In this document: positions 1-9,532 of the stretch, one piece after another
Position numbering within the stretch: position 1 is the stretch's first letter
How the letters are laid out: every line of letters begins with the position of its first letter
Assembly: GCF_001456025.1 (NCBI RefSeq)
Contig: NZ_LMTZ01000024.1
Span: 1 to 48,468 of the forward strand
DNA: 48,468 bases
Source: Mastigocoleus testarum BC008
Lineage (GTDB): Bacteria; Cyanobacteriota; Cyanobacteriia; Cyanobacteriales; Nostocaceae
Direction of reading: 5' to 3'
Position numbers and translations under genes: made by a program
Notes under the pieces: generated by a model
What the model saw: only the letters and a program-made list of their open reading frames with translations
The model's database searches: none
Told to the model about the DNA's origin: nothing

Positions 1-145
1 TAAGACCTTGCCATTGGAATTGTCCAGACTAATCACTTCTCGATCTATCTTACCTTACGTCCTAACTAAGCTGGCGATTGCTATATCTTCAGATTTATAA
101 AATTGTTGTAATTTAGTCTTGGCACAGCTAAGCTGTGCCATTCCC
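1..145. other. Window edge, intergenic, with a near-perfect hairpin
   Basis: No gene is visible. Positions 121-139 form a palindrome with 9-base arms (GGCACAGCT / AGCTGTGCC) around one base. It sits just past the 3' end of the minus-strand PEP-CTERM gene, so it may help end or stabilise that transcript, but no T-run follows on the minus strand. The stretch around 75-102 (ATTGCTATATCT, then AGATTT) recurs at about 19899-19918, pointing to a dispersed repeat. Confidence 0.5.
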
Positions 146-1015
146 TTAGGTAAAATATTTAAACTTTGGCAAATTTAGTTTGGCAGATTTAGCAGAAAAT
201 TTCGACTTTGAGTTACGTTTGATTGAAGAACGAAGACCAAATCCGCCAACTGCTAGTAAACCAAGGATTGTAGTGGGTTCAGGTACTGATTTTGTTGGTG
301 GTTTTACTTGTTGTAAGCTGCCGATTGTAAAGTCATCAAAACCAAATACATCTGTTCCTAGACTAGTGTTACCAAAATCAATACGAGTGAAGGCTTCGTT
401 AGAATTTTCTGCGATCAAACCATAGTATAATACGGAACCACCGGCAGTATTTACAGTATTAGGTACTGTAAGAGATTGTGTAGCACCACTAGCAAGTGTT
501 AAAGTTACCTGACCATTAAAGTCACCAATATCTATTCCATAAAAACCAAATGCAGCTACTGGATCAGAAAAATCAATTGCAAAATTACCAGTTCCAACCT
601 CAAAAAACTGGTTTCCGGAGATGGGGTAGCGACCAAATCCGTTAGTACCAGTAGGAACATTTTCTATTGTTCCAGAACCTTGTAATGTTGCAGTCCCTGC
701 ACCTGGAAATGATATTGGAATTGGTGGAAGACTTCCTGGAGCGAAACTTTCAAATGTTTCTGTTCCCACTCCAACTAAATTAGACAAAAATTCATCTTTT
801 GTAGTATCTGCATTGGGTGTACTAGATAATCTTGTACCTTCACCTAAACCTAAATCTTCACCAAAAAACGTTTCGTAAGCCTGTGCACTTCCCGAACCAA
901 TAATTGTTGAGATAGACGCTATTGCAAATATGGAATGAGTGAATATCTTGCTTTTTAAAACATTTTTTACAGAAGTATTAACAGTCTTAACAGACAAAAA
1001 TTTTATATTTTTCAT
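146..1015 (-). CDS. PEP-CTERM sorting-domain surface protein
   Basis: 289 aa exported protein of unknown specific function. The N-terminus is long and basic, followed by a hydrophobic stretch and an AQA cleavage-like site near residue 46, which looks like a signal peptide. The middle is rich in Gly, Thr, Phe and Asn with beta-strand-like patterning. Near the C-terminus a VPEPTT motif is followed by a short hydrophobic segment and then basic residues, the layout of PEP-CTERM proteins processed by exosortase-type systems and delivered to the cell surface. Unusually, about 25 basic residues follow the hydrophobic segment, whereas most family members end soon after it. No exosortase gene is in this window. 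The sorting-signal call is strong; the role of the body is unknown. Confidence 0.85.
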   Translation of the reverse strand: MKNIKFLSVKTVNTSVKNVLKSKIFTHSIFAIASISTIIGSGSAQAYETFFGEDLGLGEGTRLSSTPNADTTKDEFLSNLVGVGTETFESFAPGSLPPIPISFPGAGTATLQGSGTIENVPTGTNGFGRYPISGNQFFEVGTGNFAIDFSDPVAAFGFYGIDIGDFNGQVTLTLASGATQSLTVPNTVNTAGGSVLYYGLIAENSNEAFTRIDFGNTSLGTDVFGFDDFTIGSLQQVKPPTKSVPEPTTILGLLAVGGFGLRSSIKRNSKSKFSAKSAKLNLPKFKYFT

Positions 1016-1689
1016 GATCGTTTACCTCAATCTACATGAATTTTCAGAAATATTTTGGATTTAAAAATTGACTGAAAAAGTATTAGATTAACGCCAGTAC
1101 AGTACAGAAATTAATCTGAACAGGCAACTCATAAAAGTAGATATAGATAGTAGAAAAAAGAATTTTACAGTTAATTTGCTTATTCTTTAAAACTATCTCC
1201 AAGCATTTATTTGATACTATTTGTTTGCCCGTGATAAGTTACGATAATCGCATTTTTTTTGAGGTGCCAGCATTTCTACGGGCATTTACATAAACATTAA
1301 ATTACAGTTTTTACTTAAAATTAGCTAATGTCTTTTAGCGTAATGATTTCATAGGAAATTATTAATTTTTATCTGTATAAAATTTATAAAGATAGGGGAT
1401 TTGCTTCAAGTTATTTTTACGTAGAAGGAATTTTCGGGAAATAATTCATCCCAATAGTTCTCAATCGCTAGGGGTGCACCGATGTACATCCTCATTACCA
1501 ATTTCAGTGAATGCAACTAATGTGACAACTGTCTAATCAGCTGACATAGTAAAACTATTTAGTAATAAATACCTCATAATCAGTTATGATGATGGGCAAA
1601 AGTTTGCCTAAGGTAGCAGTCAGTAATCCTATAAATATTCGTGTGCGAACTTAATCCCAACAAGATTCAAACAAAGTATATATAAAGCA
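1016..1689. other. AT-rich divergent intergenic region
   Basis: About 670 bases between the divergent PEP-CTERM and serC genes, so it should hold both promoters. I see no convincing ORF, RNA gene or strong repeat. No clear ribosome binding site precedes the serC ATG at 1690. Confidence 0.6.
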
Positions 1690-2865
1690 ATGCAAACACA
1701 AGATATAATCGCTCAAAAACCTACTATTCGTCCTCAAAATCCTAATTTTTCTTCTGGTCCTTGCTCCAAACGTCCCGGTTGGTCATTAGAAAATTTAAAA
1801 GACGCAACTTTAGGGCGATCGCATCGTTCCAAGTTAGGAAAAGGAAAGTTACATCAAGTAATCGAATTATCCAAAGAAATATTACAAGTACCCAGTGATT
1901 ACAGATTAGGTATTGTACCAGCATCTGATACCGGTGCCTTTGAAATGGCGATGTGGACAATGCTAGGGGAAAGAGGTGTCGATGTTTTAGCTTGGGAAAG
2001 TTTTAGTCAAGGTTGGCTAACTGATGTTGTCAAGCAGTTGAAACTTCAAGATGTTAACGCTTATAAAGCTGATTACGGTCAAATTCCCGAACTCGGGGTA
2101 GTAAATACAGACAGAGACGTGGTGTTTGCTTGGAACGGAACAACTTCCGGTGTTAGGGTTCCGAATGGAGATTGGATTAAAGACGATCGCCAAGGTTTGA
2201 CCCTATGCGATGCAACTTCCGCTGTATATGCAATGGATATTCCTTGGCATAAAATCGATGTATTAACTTATTCTTGGCAAAAAGTTATGGGTGGAGAAGC
2301 TGCCCATGGTGTAATAGTTTTATCACCCCGTGCAGTTGCAAGATTAGAAAGTTATACGCCGGACAGACCCCTACCAAAGATTTTCCGTTTAACTAAGGGT
2401 GGTAAATTAATTGAAGGAATATTTCAAGGTTCAACAATTAATACACCTTCGATGTTATGCGTTGAAGATGCACTAGATGGCTTAAATTGGGCAAAATCTA
2501 TTGGTGGTTTGAATTCTTTAATTGAACGTTCCCAGAAAAATCTCCAAGTTTTAGAAAGTTGGGTTGCGAAAACAGACTGGATTGATTTCTTAGTTGCAGA
2601 TAAGTCAATTCGTTCCAACACTTCCATTTGTTTAATTATTGTTGATAGTTGGTACAAATCTTTAAGCAAGGAAGAACAAGCAGCTAAAGCGAAAGAGTTA
2701 GTATCTCTGATGGATAAAGAAGGCGTTGCATATGATATCGGTGCTTATCGCGATGCTCCTTCCGGTTTGCGGATTTGGGGTGGTGCAACTGTCGATAGCA
2801 AAGATATGGAAGCTTTGACTCAATGGCTAAACTGGGGTTTTGCAACGATTAAGAAAAACGGGTAA
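1690..2865 (+). CDS. serC: Phosphoserine aminotransferase
   Basis: 391 aa PLP-dependent class V aminotransferase. The family converts 3-phosphohydroxypyruvate and glutamate to phosphoserine and 2-oxoglutarate, the second step of serine biosynthesis, in the cytosol. The N-terminus contains [12 protein letters not shown], a form of the substrate-binding start of SerC. The PLP-binding lysine is expected at K198 in [10 protein letters not shown], with the cofactor-contacting Asp at D174 in CDATSA. The length and the W/Q context around the lysine fit the SerC branch typified by Methanosarcina and alphaproteobacteria rather than the E. coli type. It appears monocistronic. A HIP1 octamer lies inside the gene at 1815-1822. 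Confidence 0.88.
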   Translation: MQTQDIIAQKPTIRPQNPNFSSGPCSKRPGWSLENLKDATLGRSHRSKLGKGKLHQVIELSKEILQVPSDYRLGIVPASDTGAFEMAMWTMLGERGVDVLAWESFSQGWLTDVVKQLKLQDVNAYKADYGQIPELGVVNTDRDVVFAWNGTTSGVRVPNGDWIKDDRQGLTLCDATSAVYAMDIPWHKIDVLTYSWQKVMGGEAAHGVIVLSPRAVARLESYTPDRPLPKIFRLTKGGKLIEGIFQGSTINTPSMLCVEDALDGLNWAKSIGGLNSLIERSQKNLQVLESWVAKTDWIDFLVADKSIRSNTSICLIIVDSWYKSLSKEEQAAKAKELVSLMDKEGVAYDIGAYRDAPSGLRIWGGATVDSKDMEALTQWLNWGFATIKKNG

Positions 2866-3037
2866 GTTAAGGAGGTAATTATACTCCCATCCCGGTAGAA
2901 GGTTACCTAATTGAGTGATAAAGGGGAGTGTGGGAAGAAAGAGGGATAACTGCTCCCATGCTCCCATTGAAACAGGAAGCATTGCAAAGTTCTAAGTATC
3001 ACAAGTTGTCCATACTTCACATCACGTCCGCTTAATT

Positions 3038-3086
3038 ATACCAATTTGGAAAAATAATGAGACAGATAGACTTATTGAATTGGTAT
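3038..3086. repeat. 49-bp MITE-like element, ATACCAATT ends
   Basis: Perfect 9-base terminal inverted repeats (ATACCAATT / AATTGGTAT) bound a short core containing GAAAAATAATGAGACAGATA. A second copy with the same left half lies at 34873-34974, where about 50 extra bases, including a perfect palindrome, are inserted. This copy therefore works as the empty-site reference. Confidence 0.75.
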
Positions 3087-3126
3087 TATATGATACCCGC
3101 TTAATTACTTATGAAAAAATATGTTT

Positions 3127-3177
3127 GTAGTAGCACTTTAGCGCCAATGTTTGTCTATTGCGCTAAAGCGCTACTAC
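3127..3177. repeat. Long inverted repeat (GTAGTAGC hairpin)
   Basis: The left arm starts GTAGTAGCACTTTAGCGC and the right arm is TTGCGCTAAAGCGCTACTAC. They pair over about 20 bases with one wobble or mismatch and a short loop. It resembles the dispersed palindromic repeats common between genes in filamentous cyanobacteria. No T-tract follows, so it is not a standard terminator. Confidence 0.7.
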
Positions 3178-3376
3178 GAACCTTATTACAAGTGTTTTAC
3201 CGGACATGATATTACTTGTTTTAAAAAATCTTTGTTTGTAGTTATGTCATGTTTTATCAGGACACGTGATACCTAGAGCCTTCGGCGATGGCGGAGGAGC
3301 CTCTAGCTGTACTACCTGCGGAACCGCTAGCAGCATTAATAGCGCCACAGCTATCACAAGCAGATACTGTAAAACC

Positions 3377-6256
3377 TTAGGAAAATGCCTTAGAGGAAAC
3401 ACTACAAACTACCCGAAAACCAACATCATACTCCATGGTGGCAGGGCTGCGGTCAAAGCGGTAAGCAGAACGACAAAATACAGGATTGATATACCAAGAA
3501 CCACCACGCAAAACTCGAGAACGACTGTCATTTTCACTGTCATTCTCAACCCAAGCACTACCAGTAGTAGGTGCGCCATTGTAACGCTCGTGTCTGGTAT
3601 CTTCGCACCACTCCCAAACATTACCGTGCATATCATACAAACCAAAAGCATTAGGAGGAAAACTCCCTACTTCCGTTGTTTCCTGATGATATTTACCTTT
3701 AGGTCCGTTACTGTAAGTTGAGTTACCATCATAATTTGCTAAGTTAGTGGTAATCGTCTCGCCGAAGTGAAATGGTGATGATGTTCGCGCTCTACAAGCA
3801 TATTCCCACTCAGCTTCGCTAGGTAAACGATATGTTCTTCCGGTTTTCTCTGTTAATTTCTGGCAAAATTCATTCGCATCGTACCAACTAATCCGTTCAA
3901 CAGGGCGCATTTCCCCAGAGAAATGAGAAGGATTTTTACCCATGATTTCTTGGTATTGTGCTTGGGTAATGACAAACTTACCCATAAAAAATGATCTTAT
4001 ATTAACTTTATGTTGAGGGCTTTCATCATCATCTTGTCCTTCTTCACCTGTTGGTGAACCCATAAAAAACTCACCGCTAGGAATTTCTATCATTTCCAAA
4101 CTGATGCCATTCCCCAAATATTCTGTGAAATACTTAGCAGTACTAGATTGAGTGTTGGTAATATTTCCTCTGGTGTTAACCGTTACCGTTTCAAAATCGA
4201 AACTTTTTAGATAAGGGACCCCACACACTACCCTAAAACCAACGTCATGCTCTGTACTCAGGGGGCTGCGATCAAAGCGATAAGCAGAGCGACAAAATAC
4301 AGTATTTATATACCAAGAACCGCCGCGCAGTACGCGATAACGATGATTGCTATCAGTCCAAGCGCTACCATCATCAGGTGCACCATTGTAGCGGTCGTGT
4401 CGGGTATCTTCACACCACTCCCAAACATTACCGTGCATGTCATATAAGCCAAAAGCATTGGCAGAAAAACTTCCTACTTCTGTTGTTTCCTGGCGATACT
4501 TTCCTTTGGGTGCGTCAGCATAAGTAGAATTACCATCATAATTTGCTAAATTAGTGATAATTGTTTCACCAAAATGAAACGATGTCGTAGTTCTGGCTCT
4601 ACAAGCATATTCCCATTCAGCTTCGCTGGGTAAACGATATATTCTTCCTGTTTTTTCTGTTAATTTCTGACAAAATTCAATTGCATCATTCCAACTGACT
4701 TTCTCTACAGGACGTTTGTCTCCTGAGAAGCGAGAAGGATTTTTACCCATAATTTTTTGGTACTGTGCTTGAGTCACAGCAAATTTACCGATGAAAAAAG
4801 GTTTTACGTTGACTTTATGTTGAGGACTTTCATCATCATCTCGCCCTTCCTCAAGCGTAGAAGAACCCATGAAGAATTCACCTTCAGGAATTTCTACCAT
4901 TTCCAAACCGATTCCATTACCTAAATCTTCTGTAAAGTACTTAGCACTGTGGGTCTGGTTTTCGATGACATCTCCTTTGGAATTAACTGTAATCACTTCA
5001 AAGTTAAAACTTTTAAGAGTAGTTTTACTGTTAAATAGTAAAAATTTAACACTGCTTTCGTTGCCAGATTTTTCTGAACTCCCTGTGTTCAGACGACCTG
5101 AAACACTATGTTCGCCGGAAAAATTTTGTAGCATTGTTCTTCTAGAAATAGCAGCATTAAATCTACTTTCGACTAAATCTGCTTCTCGACCGATTTTCTG
5201 ACTTTTCCAACTATTTGTATTCGGAGATTTTTTGGAGGAAGAAGTGATTGGGGGGGGGGAATCTGGGGAAGAAGTTACCGGAGAATAAGGTTTTGAAGAA
5301 AATCCCGATGATTTTGATTGTAATGGTTGTTGAGATTTAGGAGTGCTTGAAGGTTGTATTTTTTCTTTGGAGCTTTGTCCAATATTTTTTTCTAATAATC
5401 CTAGTTGAGAAGATATTGAGAATTGTATTTGATTTGACGAATTAAGATCTTGCAATACATCTTTTGCACAAGGGTAGCGCAAACTAAAATGACGGCGCAC
5501 CATTTTTGTAATTACTTCCCCTAGCTTTTGACCAACGTGCGTCCGCTCTAACCAAATCACTTCACCAGTTTGGGGATTTTCTTCCAATTCACAAGGCTGA
5601 ACACCACTTAACGCCGCAATTGCAGTCATCCCCAAAGAATAAACATCACTCGCCAAACAAGCTCTACCTAAACCCTGTTCGTTTGGCATATATCCTGGCG
5701 TACCAATGATTGCACTTGAAGCAACCTCACCGCGAGAGTTGACAATCAAACTTCCTAATTCTTTGACTGCGCCAAAATCGATCAGAAAAATTTTCCCATC
5801 TTCTCGACGACGCATCAAATTTTGAGGTTTTATATCTCTGTGAATGACTTCATAGTTATGTACAAACGATAATACTTCCAAGACTTCTTGTAATAATTTG
5901 CTGACGAAAGTCTCATCCAATCGCCTACCTGGAGATATTTCTCGACCTAAATCGTGTCCTTCAATAAATTCTTGAACAATATAAAGATTATCTCTTTCTT
6001 GAAAATGGGCTAATAACCGAGGTATCTGAGGATGTTCCCCCAGTTTTTCCAAAATTGCCGCTTCTTTATGAAAACACTCTATTACTCGCGGTTGTGTTTG
6101 GTCTGGACGTAATTGTTTAACCACACATAGAGGTTTACTTGGTTGCATGATATCTCTTGCAAGAAAAGTAATTGCAAAACCACCACCACCTATTTTTTTA
6201 GTAACTTCATAACGTCCAGCTAATGTGGTCACAATATCCCAATCTCCCCAATTCAC
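3377..6256 (-). CDS. Ser/Thr kinase fused to two FGE-sulfatase-like domains
   Basis: 959 aa. Residues about 14-275 are a Hanks-type kinase: glycine loop GGGGFA (23-28), ATP-binding K47, HRDIKPQN (139-146), DFG at 159-161, GTPGYMP activation segment. All catalytic residues are present. A Ser/Pro-rich linker (about 275-400) leads to two consecutive FGE-sulfatase (SUMF1, PF03781-type) domains, about 440-690 and 700-955, with PSEAEWEYACRA and FGLYDMHGNVWEW motifs in each. The two are very similar, so the duplication looks recent. Each keeps only one Cys in the C-terminal motif (FCRSAYR); the five-residue-earlier Cys of true formylglycine-generating enzymes is missing. Unlike its three neighbours it has no hydrophobic segment in the linker; only the remnant-like SRRTMLQ (370-376) remains. 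The linker holds a C10 tract on the coding strand (5250-5259). Substrates are unknown. Confidence 0.9.
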   Translation of the reverse strand: MNWGDWDIVTTLAGRYEVTKKIGGGGFAITFLARDIMQPSKPLCVVKQLRPDQTQPRVIECFHKEAAILEKLGEHPQIPRLLAHFQERDNLYIVQEFIEGHDLGREISPGRRLDETFVSKLLQEVLEVLSFVHNYEVIHRDIKPQNLMRRREDGKIFLIDFGAVKELGSLIVNSRGEVASSAIIGTPGYMPNEQGLGRACLASDVYSLGMTAIAALSGVQPCELEENPQTGEVIWLERTHVGQKLGEVITKMVRRHFSLRYPCAKDVLQDLNSSNQIQFSISSQLGLLEKNIGQSSKEKIQPSSTPKSQQPLQSKSSGFSSKPYSPVTSSPDSPPPITSSSKKSPNTNSWKSQKIGREADLVESRFNAAISRRTMLQNFSGEHSVSGRLNTGSSEKSGNESSVKFLLFNSKTTLKSFNFEVITVNSKGDVIENQTHSAKYFTEDLGNGIGLEMVEIPEGEFFMGSSTLEEGRDDDESPQHKVNVKPFFIGKFAVTQAQYQKIMGKNPSRFSGDKRPVEKVSWNDAIEFCQKLTEKTGRIYRLPSEAEWEYACRARTTTSFHFGETIITNLANYDGNSTYADAPKGKYRQETTEVGSFSANAFGLYDMHGNVWEWCEDTRHDRYNGAPDDGSAWTDSNHRYRVLRGGSWYINTVFCRSAYRFDRSPLSTEHDVGFRVVCGVPYLKSFDFETVTVNTRGNITNTQSSTAKYFTEYLGNGISLEMIEIPSGEFFMGSPTGEEGQDDDESPQHKVNIRSFFMGKFVITQAQYQEIMGKNPSHFSGEMRPVERISWYDANEFCQKLTEKTGRTYRLPSEAEWEYACRARTSSPFHFGETITTNLANYDGNSTYSNGPKGKYHQETTEVGSFPPNAFGLYDMHGNVWEWCEDTRHERYNGAPTTGSAWVENDSENDSRSRVLRGGSWYINPVFCRSAYRFDRSPATMEYDVGFRVVCSVSSKAFS
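5250..5259 (-). repeat. Homopolymeric C10 tract inside the kinase-FGE linker
   Basis: Ten consecutive G on the plus strand (C10 in the mRNA sense) encode S-P-P-P near residues 332-335. Such tracts are slippage-prone. A one-base change would leave the kinase intact and cut off both FGE-like domains. Confidence 0.8.
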
Positions 6257-6710
6257 ATAAGACAGAGTTTAAATGTCCGAACTAAAACTTCGCAATATAC
6301 TTTATATTGTCTAATTTAGAGCTTCATCCGAAAGTTTTGTTTTAATAAAGTTTTCTATAAATTCCTTGAACTTCCATAATAATTAGGGATTTTTTGTTGT
6401 TTCAAAGATGTTTTACACGGCTGTTATAAAAGATTTTGCAGCAATTAAATTTTGCAGCAATTACTATTATTATGAAAAAAACCAATGATATCCAAAGAAG
6501 ACTGAAAAATTAGCTCAGAAACAGAGTATAAATTAAGTCCAGTAGTTATTTTATCTACTGACAAAAAATCTCATTTTTTTATGTTCTAGAAATCTAATAG
6601 CAAGCAATAAAATAAGGCAAAATCTGGATTTTAACTTTAATTTTCGCCATTTACACTTATAAATCTAGCCTAAACGACCAAAAGACATAGGCTAACACTC
6701 CATAGGCCAG
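6257..6710. other. Upstream region of first kinase gene, duplicated module
   Basis: No gene is seen. The first roughly 130 bases after the kinase start (about 6257-6390) resemble the regions upstream of the other kinase genes (8691-8800, 11969-12120, 14225-14345). Shared blocks include AACTAAAACTTC, CTTTATATTGTCT and TTTAATAAAGTTTTCTA. This suggests the genes were duplicated with their promoters. The remainder is featureless AT-rich DNA. Confidence 0.6.
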
Positions 6711-8690
6711 TTATGGCGCGACATCACATACTACTCGAAAACCAAAGTAGTTGAAGTAACTAGTAAAGAAAAACCAGTGACGATTAGCACAGCGACAATC
6801 AGAAGAAGCGGAATTCCAAGAACCACCTCGAAGTACCCTGAAACGATTATTACCGTTCCTAATCCACGCACTACCATCATTCGGTGCATTGTTGTAATTT
6901 TTATGTAAAGTGTCTTGACACCATTCCCAAACGTTACCATGCATGTCATACAGTCCGAAAGCATTGGGGGGAAAAGTTCCTACTTCTGTTGTTCGCTTGC
7001 GATATTGCCCCTTAGCTCCACTGCCATAAGTCGAGTTACCATTGTAATTCGCTAAATTACTGGTAATTGTCTCACCAAAATAAAAAGGTGTTGTGGTTTT
7101 GGCTCGACAAGCATATTCCCACTCAGCTTCAGTTGGTAAGCGATATTCCCTTCCTGTTTTCTCAGTTAGTTTTTGACAAAATTCAATCGCATCATTCCAA
7201 TTCACGCTTTCTACAGGAGCTCTTTGTTGTTTGAATACAGAACGATTCTTGCCAGTTACTGCTTGGTATTGTGCTTGAGTCACAGTAAATTTACCCATAA
7301 AAAAAGGTTTAAGATTTACTTCGCGCTGGGGACTTTCATCACTATCTCGTTGTCCTTCACTGGGTGACGAACCCATAATAAACTTACCAGCAGGAATTTC
7401 TACCATATCCAACGCAATACTGTTGCCGAGTTCCTCTGTAAAGTACTTGGCGCTACCTGGTTGTCGCTCGATAATCTTTCCTTTTTTGTTAACTGTAACT
7501 ATTTCAAATTCAAAACTTTTAAGGGTATTAGCAGCATTTGAAGGTGGTGATTGAAGAGTATTTCCGATCATAGGTTTTTCTGAAATTTCAGTAATTTCTG
7601 AATCCGAACCATTTGAAGAATTATTTTCAGTAAAACCTTTATTTAAAATATCTTGTAATGTTTTCTGACTAAATATTTGCTGCCCTAAAATAGCAGAAAT
7701 AAAACCACCCCCAACTAAACCAATAGTTTGAATAAATTTGCGACGTTTCCAATCTTTTCCTGTATAAAAAACAGTCGTAAAAGCTGATAATTTATCAGCT
7801 TCTAACTTAAATGTTTCTTTTGGTTTTGATGCGATCTGTAGGGTTGTTAATGTCGATCGCGTCCATCGTGCTCCGTTGGTAAGTGCTTGCAGCGCATCAC
7901 TGGCTGAAGAATAACGCAAACTAAAATGACGGCGGACCATTTTACTGATTGTTTTGGCTAGATGGGGGCTAACTTCTGCCCGATCTAACCAAATTAATTC
8001 GCCCGTTTGGGGATTTTCTTCCAGTTCAGAAGCTTGAATACCGGTCAAAGCAGCAATTGCGATTATTCCCACCGCATAAATATCACTTGCAAAACATGGT
8101 TTGCCTAAACCTTGTTCGGTCGGCATATATCCGGGCGTACCAATAGCAATACTTGAAGCGACCTCTCCCTGGGTATTTACAACCAATGTTCCCAACTCTT
8201 TAACCGCACCAAAGTCAATCAGAAAAATTTTTCCATCCTCTCGACGGCGCATCAAGTTTTGGGGTTTGATATCTCGATGAATTACTCCTTGCTCATGTAC
8301 AAACGACAATACTTCTAAAATATCTTGCAGTAAATCATGGACATAATCTTCGCTCAGTATTTTCCCCGGATATATTTCGTTAGTTAAATCTTGCCCTTGA
8401 ATAAATTCTTGAACAATATAGAAGTCATCACCTTCTTGAAAATGGGCTAACAGTCGAGGTATCTGAGGATGTTGTCCTAACTTCTCTAAAATAGATGCTT
8501 CTTGGTGGAACAATTCTATTATTCGCGATTGTGTTTGATGTGGGCGTAATTGCTTGACAACACATAAAGGTTTACTTGGTTGCATGATATCCCTAGCCAG
8601 AAGGGTAATTGCAAAACCACCCCCACCTAGTTGACGAGTAATTTCATAACGCCCTGCGAGTATAGTCACAATACCCCAAATCTCCCGCAA
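6711..8690 (-). CDS. Membrane Ser/Thr kinase-FGE-sulfatase fusion
   Basis: 659 aa. The kinase domain (about 13-275) is complete: GGGGFA loop, K46, HRDIKPQN (138-145), DFG (159-161), GTPGYMP. After a short linker come WKRRKFIQ (314-321) and a hydrophobic Gly-rich stretch to about 340, which reads as a transmembrane segment with a twin-arginine-like start. One FGE-sulfatase-like domain fills about 410-659, with PTEAEWEYACRA and FGLYDMHGNVWEW. Its C-terminal motif is DCRCANR; the paired Cys five residues earlier is absent. If the segment spans the membrane as a type II anchor, the kinase is cytosolic and the FGE domain external. Second of four same-strand paralogues; the gap on either side is too long for a tight operon. 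Confidence 0.9.
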   Translation of the reverse strand: MREIWGIVTILAGRYEITRQLGGGGFAITLLARDIMQPSKPLCVVKQLRPHQTQSRIIELFHQEASILEKLGQHPQIPRLLAHFQEGDDFYIVQEFIQGQDLTNEIYPGKILSEDYVHDLLQDILEVLSFVHEQGVIHRDIKPQNLMRRREDGKIFLIDFGAVKELGTLVVNTQGEVASSIAIGTPGYMPTEQGLGKPCFASDIYAVGIIAIAALTGIQASELEENPQTGELIWLDRAEVSPHLAKTISKMVRRHFSLRYSSASDALQALTNGARWTRSTLTTLQIASKPKETFKLEADKLSAFTTVFYTGKDWKRRKFIQTIGLVGGGFISAILGQQIFSQKTLQDILNKGFTENNSSNGSDSEITEISEKPMIGNTLQSPPSNAANTLKSFEFEIVTVNKKGKIIERQPGSAKYFTEELGNSIALDMVEIPAGKFIMGSSPSEGQRDSDESPQREVNLKPFFMGKFTVTQAQYQAVTGKNRSVFKQQRAPVESVNWNDAIEFCQKLTEKTGREYRLPTEAEWEYACRAKTTTPFYFGETITSNLANYNGNSTYGSGAKGQYRKRTTEVGTFPPNAFGLYDMHGNVWEWCQDTLHKNYNNAPNDGSAWIRNGNNRFRVLRGGSWNSASSDCRCANRHWFFFTSYFNYFGFRVVCDVAP

Positions 8691-8903
8691 TGCAGATAAA
8701 ACAAACTGTATGTGTTTAAACTAAAACTTCAAGCGAAAACTTCAAAAAATACTTTACTTTGTCTTGTTAATAACTTTATAACAAAATAACTTTAATAAGG
8801 CTGTAATAGTTAAACTCCTAAGAGTTAACTTATTAGAAATGTCTTTAAGGGATTAACTAATTCAGTTTTTGGTGTTGCTTACTTAAGGGATGATTTTGCC
8901 ACC

Positions 8904-9039
8904 TAGCCTGGGATGTTCGCTCTGTGGGTTTTTAGGGGATGAAGTTTCTATTCAATATTTGTGACATTACTTGCTCCTTGTCTCTGCCAACGAACACCTT
9001 ACTGGAGGGGGAGCAAGAAGACTACGGGTTCCCAGGCTG
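8904..9039 (+). ncRNA. Candidate 6S-like structured RNA
   Basis: A perfect 9-base closing stem pairs AGCCTGGGA (8905-8913) with TCCCAGGCT (9030-9038). Inside it, CTTGCTCC (8970-8977) pairs perfectly with GGAGCAAG (9010-9017), enclosing an apical region of about 32 bases. The unpaired stretch between them gives a large central bubble, as in 6S RNA, which binds the housekeeping RNA polymerase. The 5' bubble entry GATGTTCGC is the same nine bases as in E. coli 6S RNA as I recall it. TGTTCG (8914-8919) could alternatively pair with CGAACA (8991-8996). The true ends probably extend further on both sides. The region is GC-richer than its surroundings and has no ORF. Strand and family are inferred; another structured RNA is possible. 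Confidence 0.5.
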
Positions 9040-9126
9040 AACCTTGGAACGAAGTAATGCATAAAATTGCATGAAAGACAATCATGGAAGTTACAACAAA
9101 GTCAACAGTCTAGGAATAAACCTCTT

Positions 9127-9158
9127 AAAGTCCCCCAGAGTTGGGAGATTTAGGGGGC
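9127..9158. repeat. CCCCC/GGGGG hairpin repeat
   Basis: The sequence around AAGTCCCCCAGAGTTGGGAG and TTTAGGGGGC forms a hairpin with 5-base G/C arms. Similar sequences are frequent between cyanobacterial genes. Nothing links it to a nearby gene. Confidence 0.5.
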
Positions 9159-9532
9159 TACACTCTGCTACAAATTTAAAACATTCATCCGTTATTTGTG
9201 CAATGTCCAGTTTTAATTTCTAAGATCGTTTTGGATTTTTTTGGTAAAAATGTGCTTTTTTATGCCTTAAATTTTATGCCTTAAATTAGATTAATAATAA
9301 AACTCCGTAATTGTACTCTAATTTTACTTTAGCGCCATAAATAAATTCTAGCAGCGTGACTACAAAGTCGTATATTTATAAAGTGATTAAATAGACACAA
9401 TATTAAATTTTGCGACAAAAATCTAAATAATGGCGATTATTAGCAAAATCAGACAAATCAAAATTCTTTTACTTGAACTAATCTTTTACTTGAACTAAAT
9501 AGGGTAAAACAAATTTTATGATTTAAATTTTA

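Larger units (their letters stand above)
2866..3376. other. Repeat-filled intergenic region
   Basis: No gene is seen between serC and the convergent kinase gene. The stretch carries a small terminal-inverted-repeat element (3038-3086), a long hairpin (3127-3177) and, from about 3270, a GC-richer patch with palindromic runs (for example CTACCTGCGGAACCGCTAG) related to repeats at the right edge of the window. Confidence 0.6.
8691..9532. other. Long intergenic region with duplicated promoter block, structured RNA and repeats
   Basis: 842 bases without a protein gene. About 8691-8800 matches the upstream blocks of the sibling kinase genes. 8904-9039 folds as a probable 6S-like RNA (listed separately). 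A CCCCC/GGGGG hairpin repeat is at 9127-9158. Two short tandem duplications are visible: TATGCCTTAAATTT around 9261-9287 and a TTTTACTTGAACTAA-type unit around 9466-9498. Confidence 0.6.

Noticed and set aside
3266..3721. Plus-strand open frame of 151 codons opposite the kinase-FGE gene
   Set aside because: It is antisense to conserved FGE motifs. Similar antisense frames occur at the same place in the sibling genes (about 4247, 9578, 12376), so it is a by-product of the conserved coding strand.
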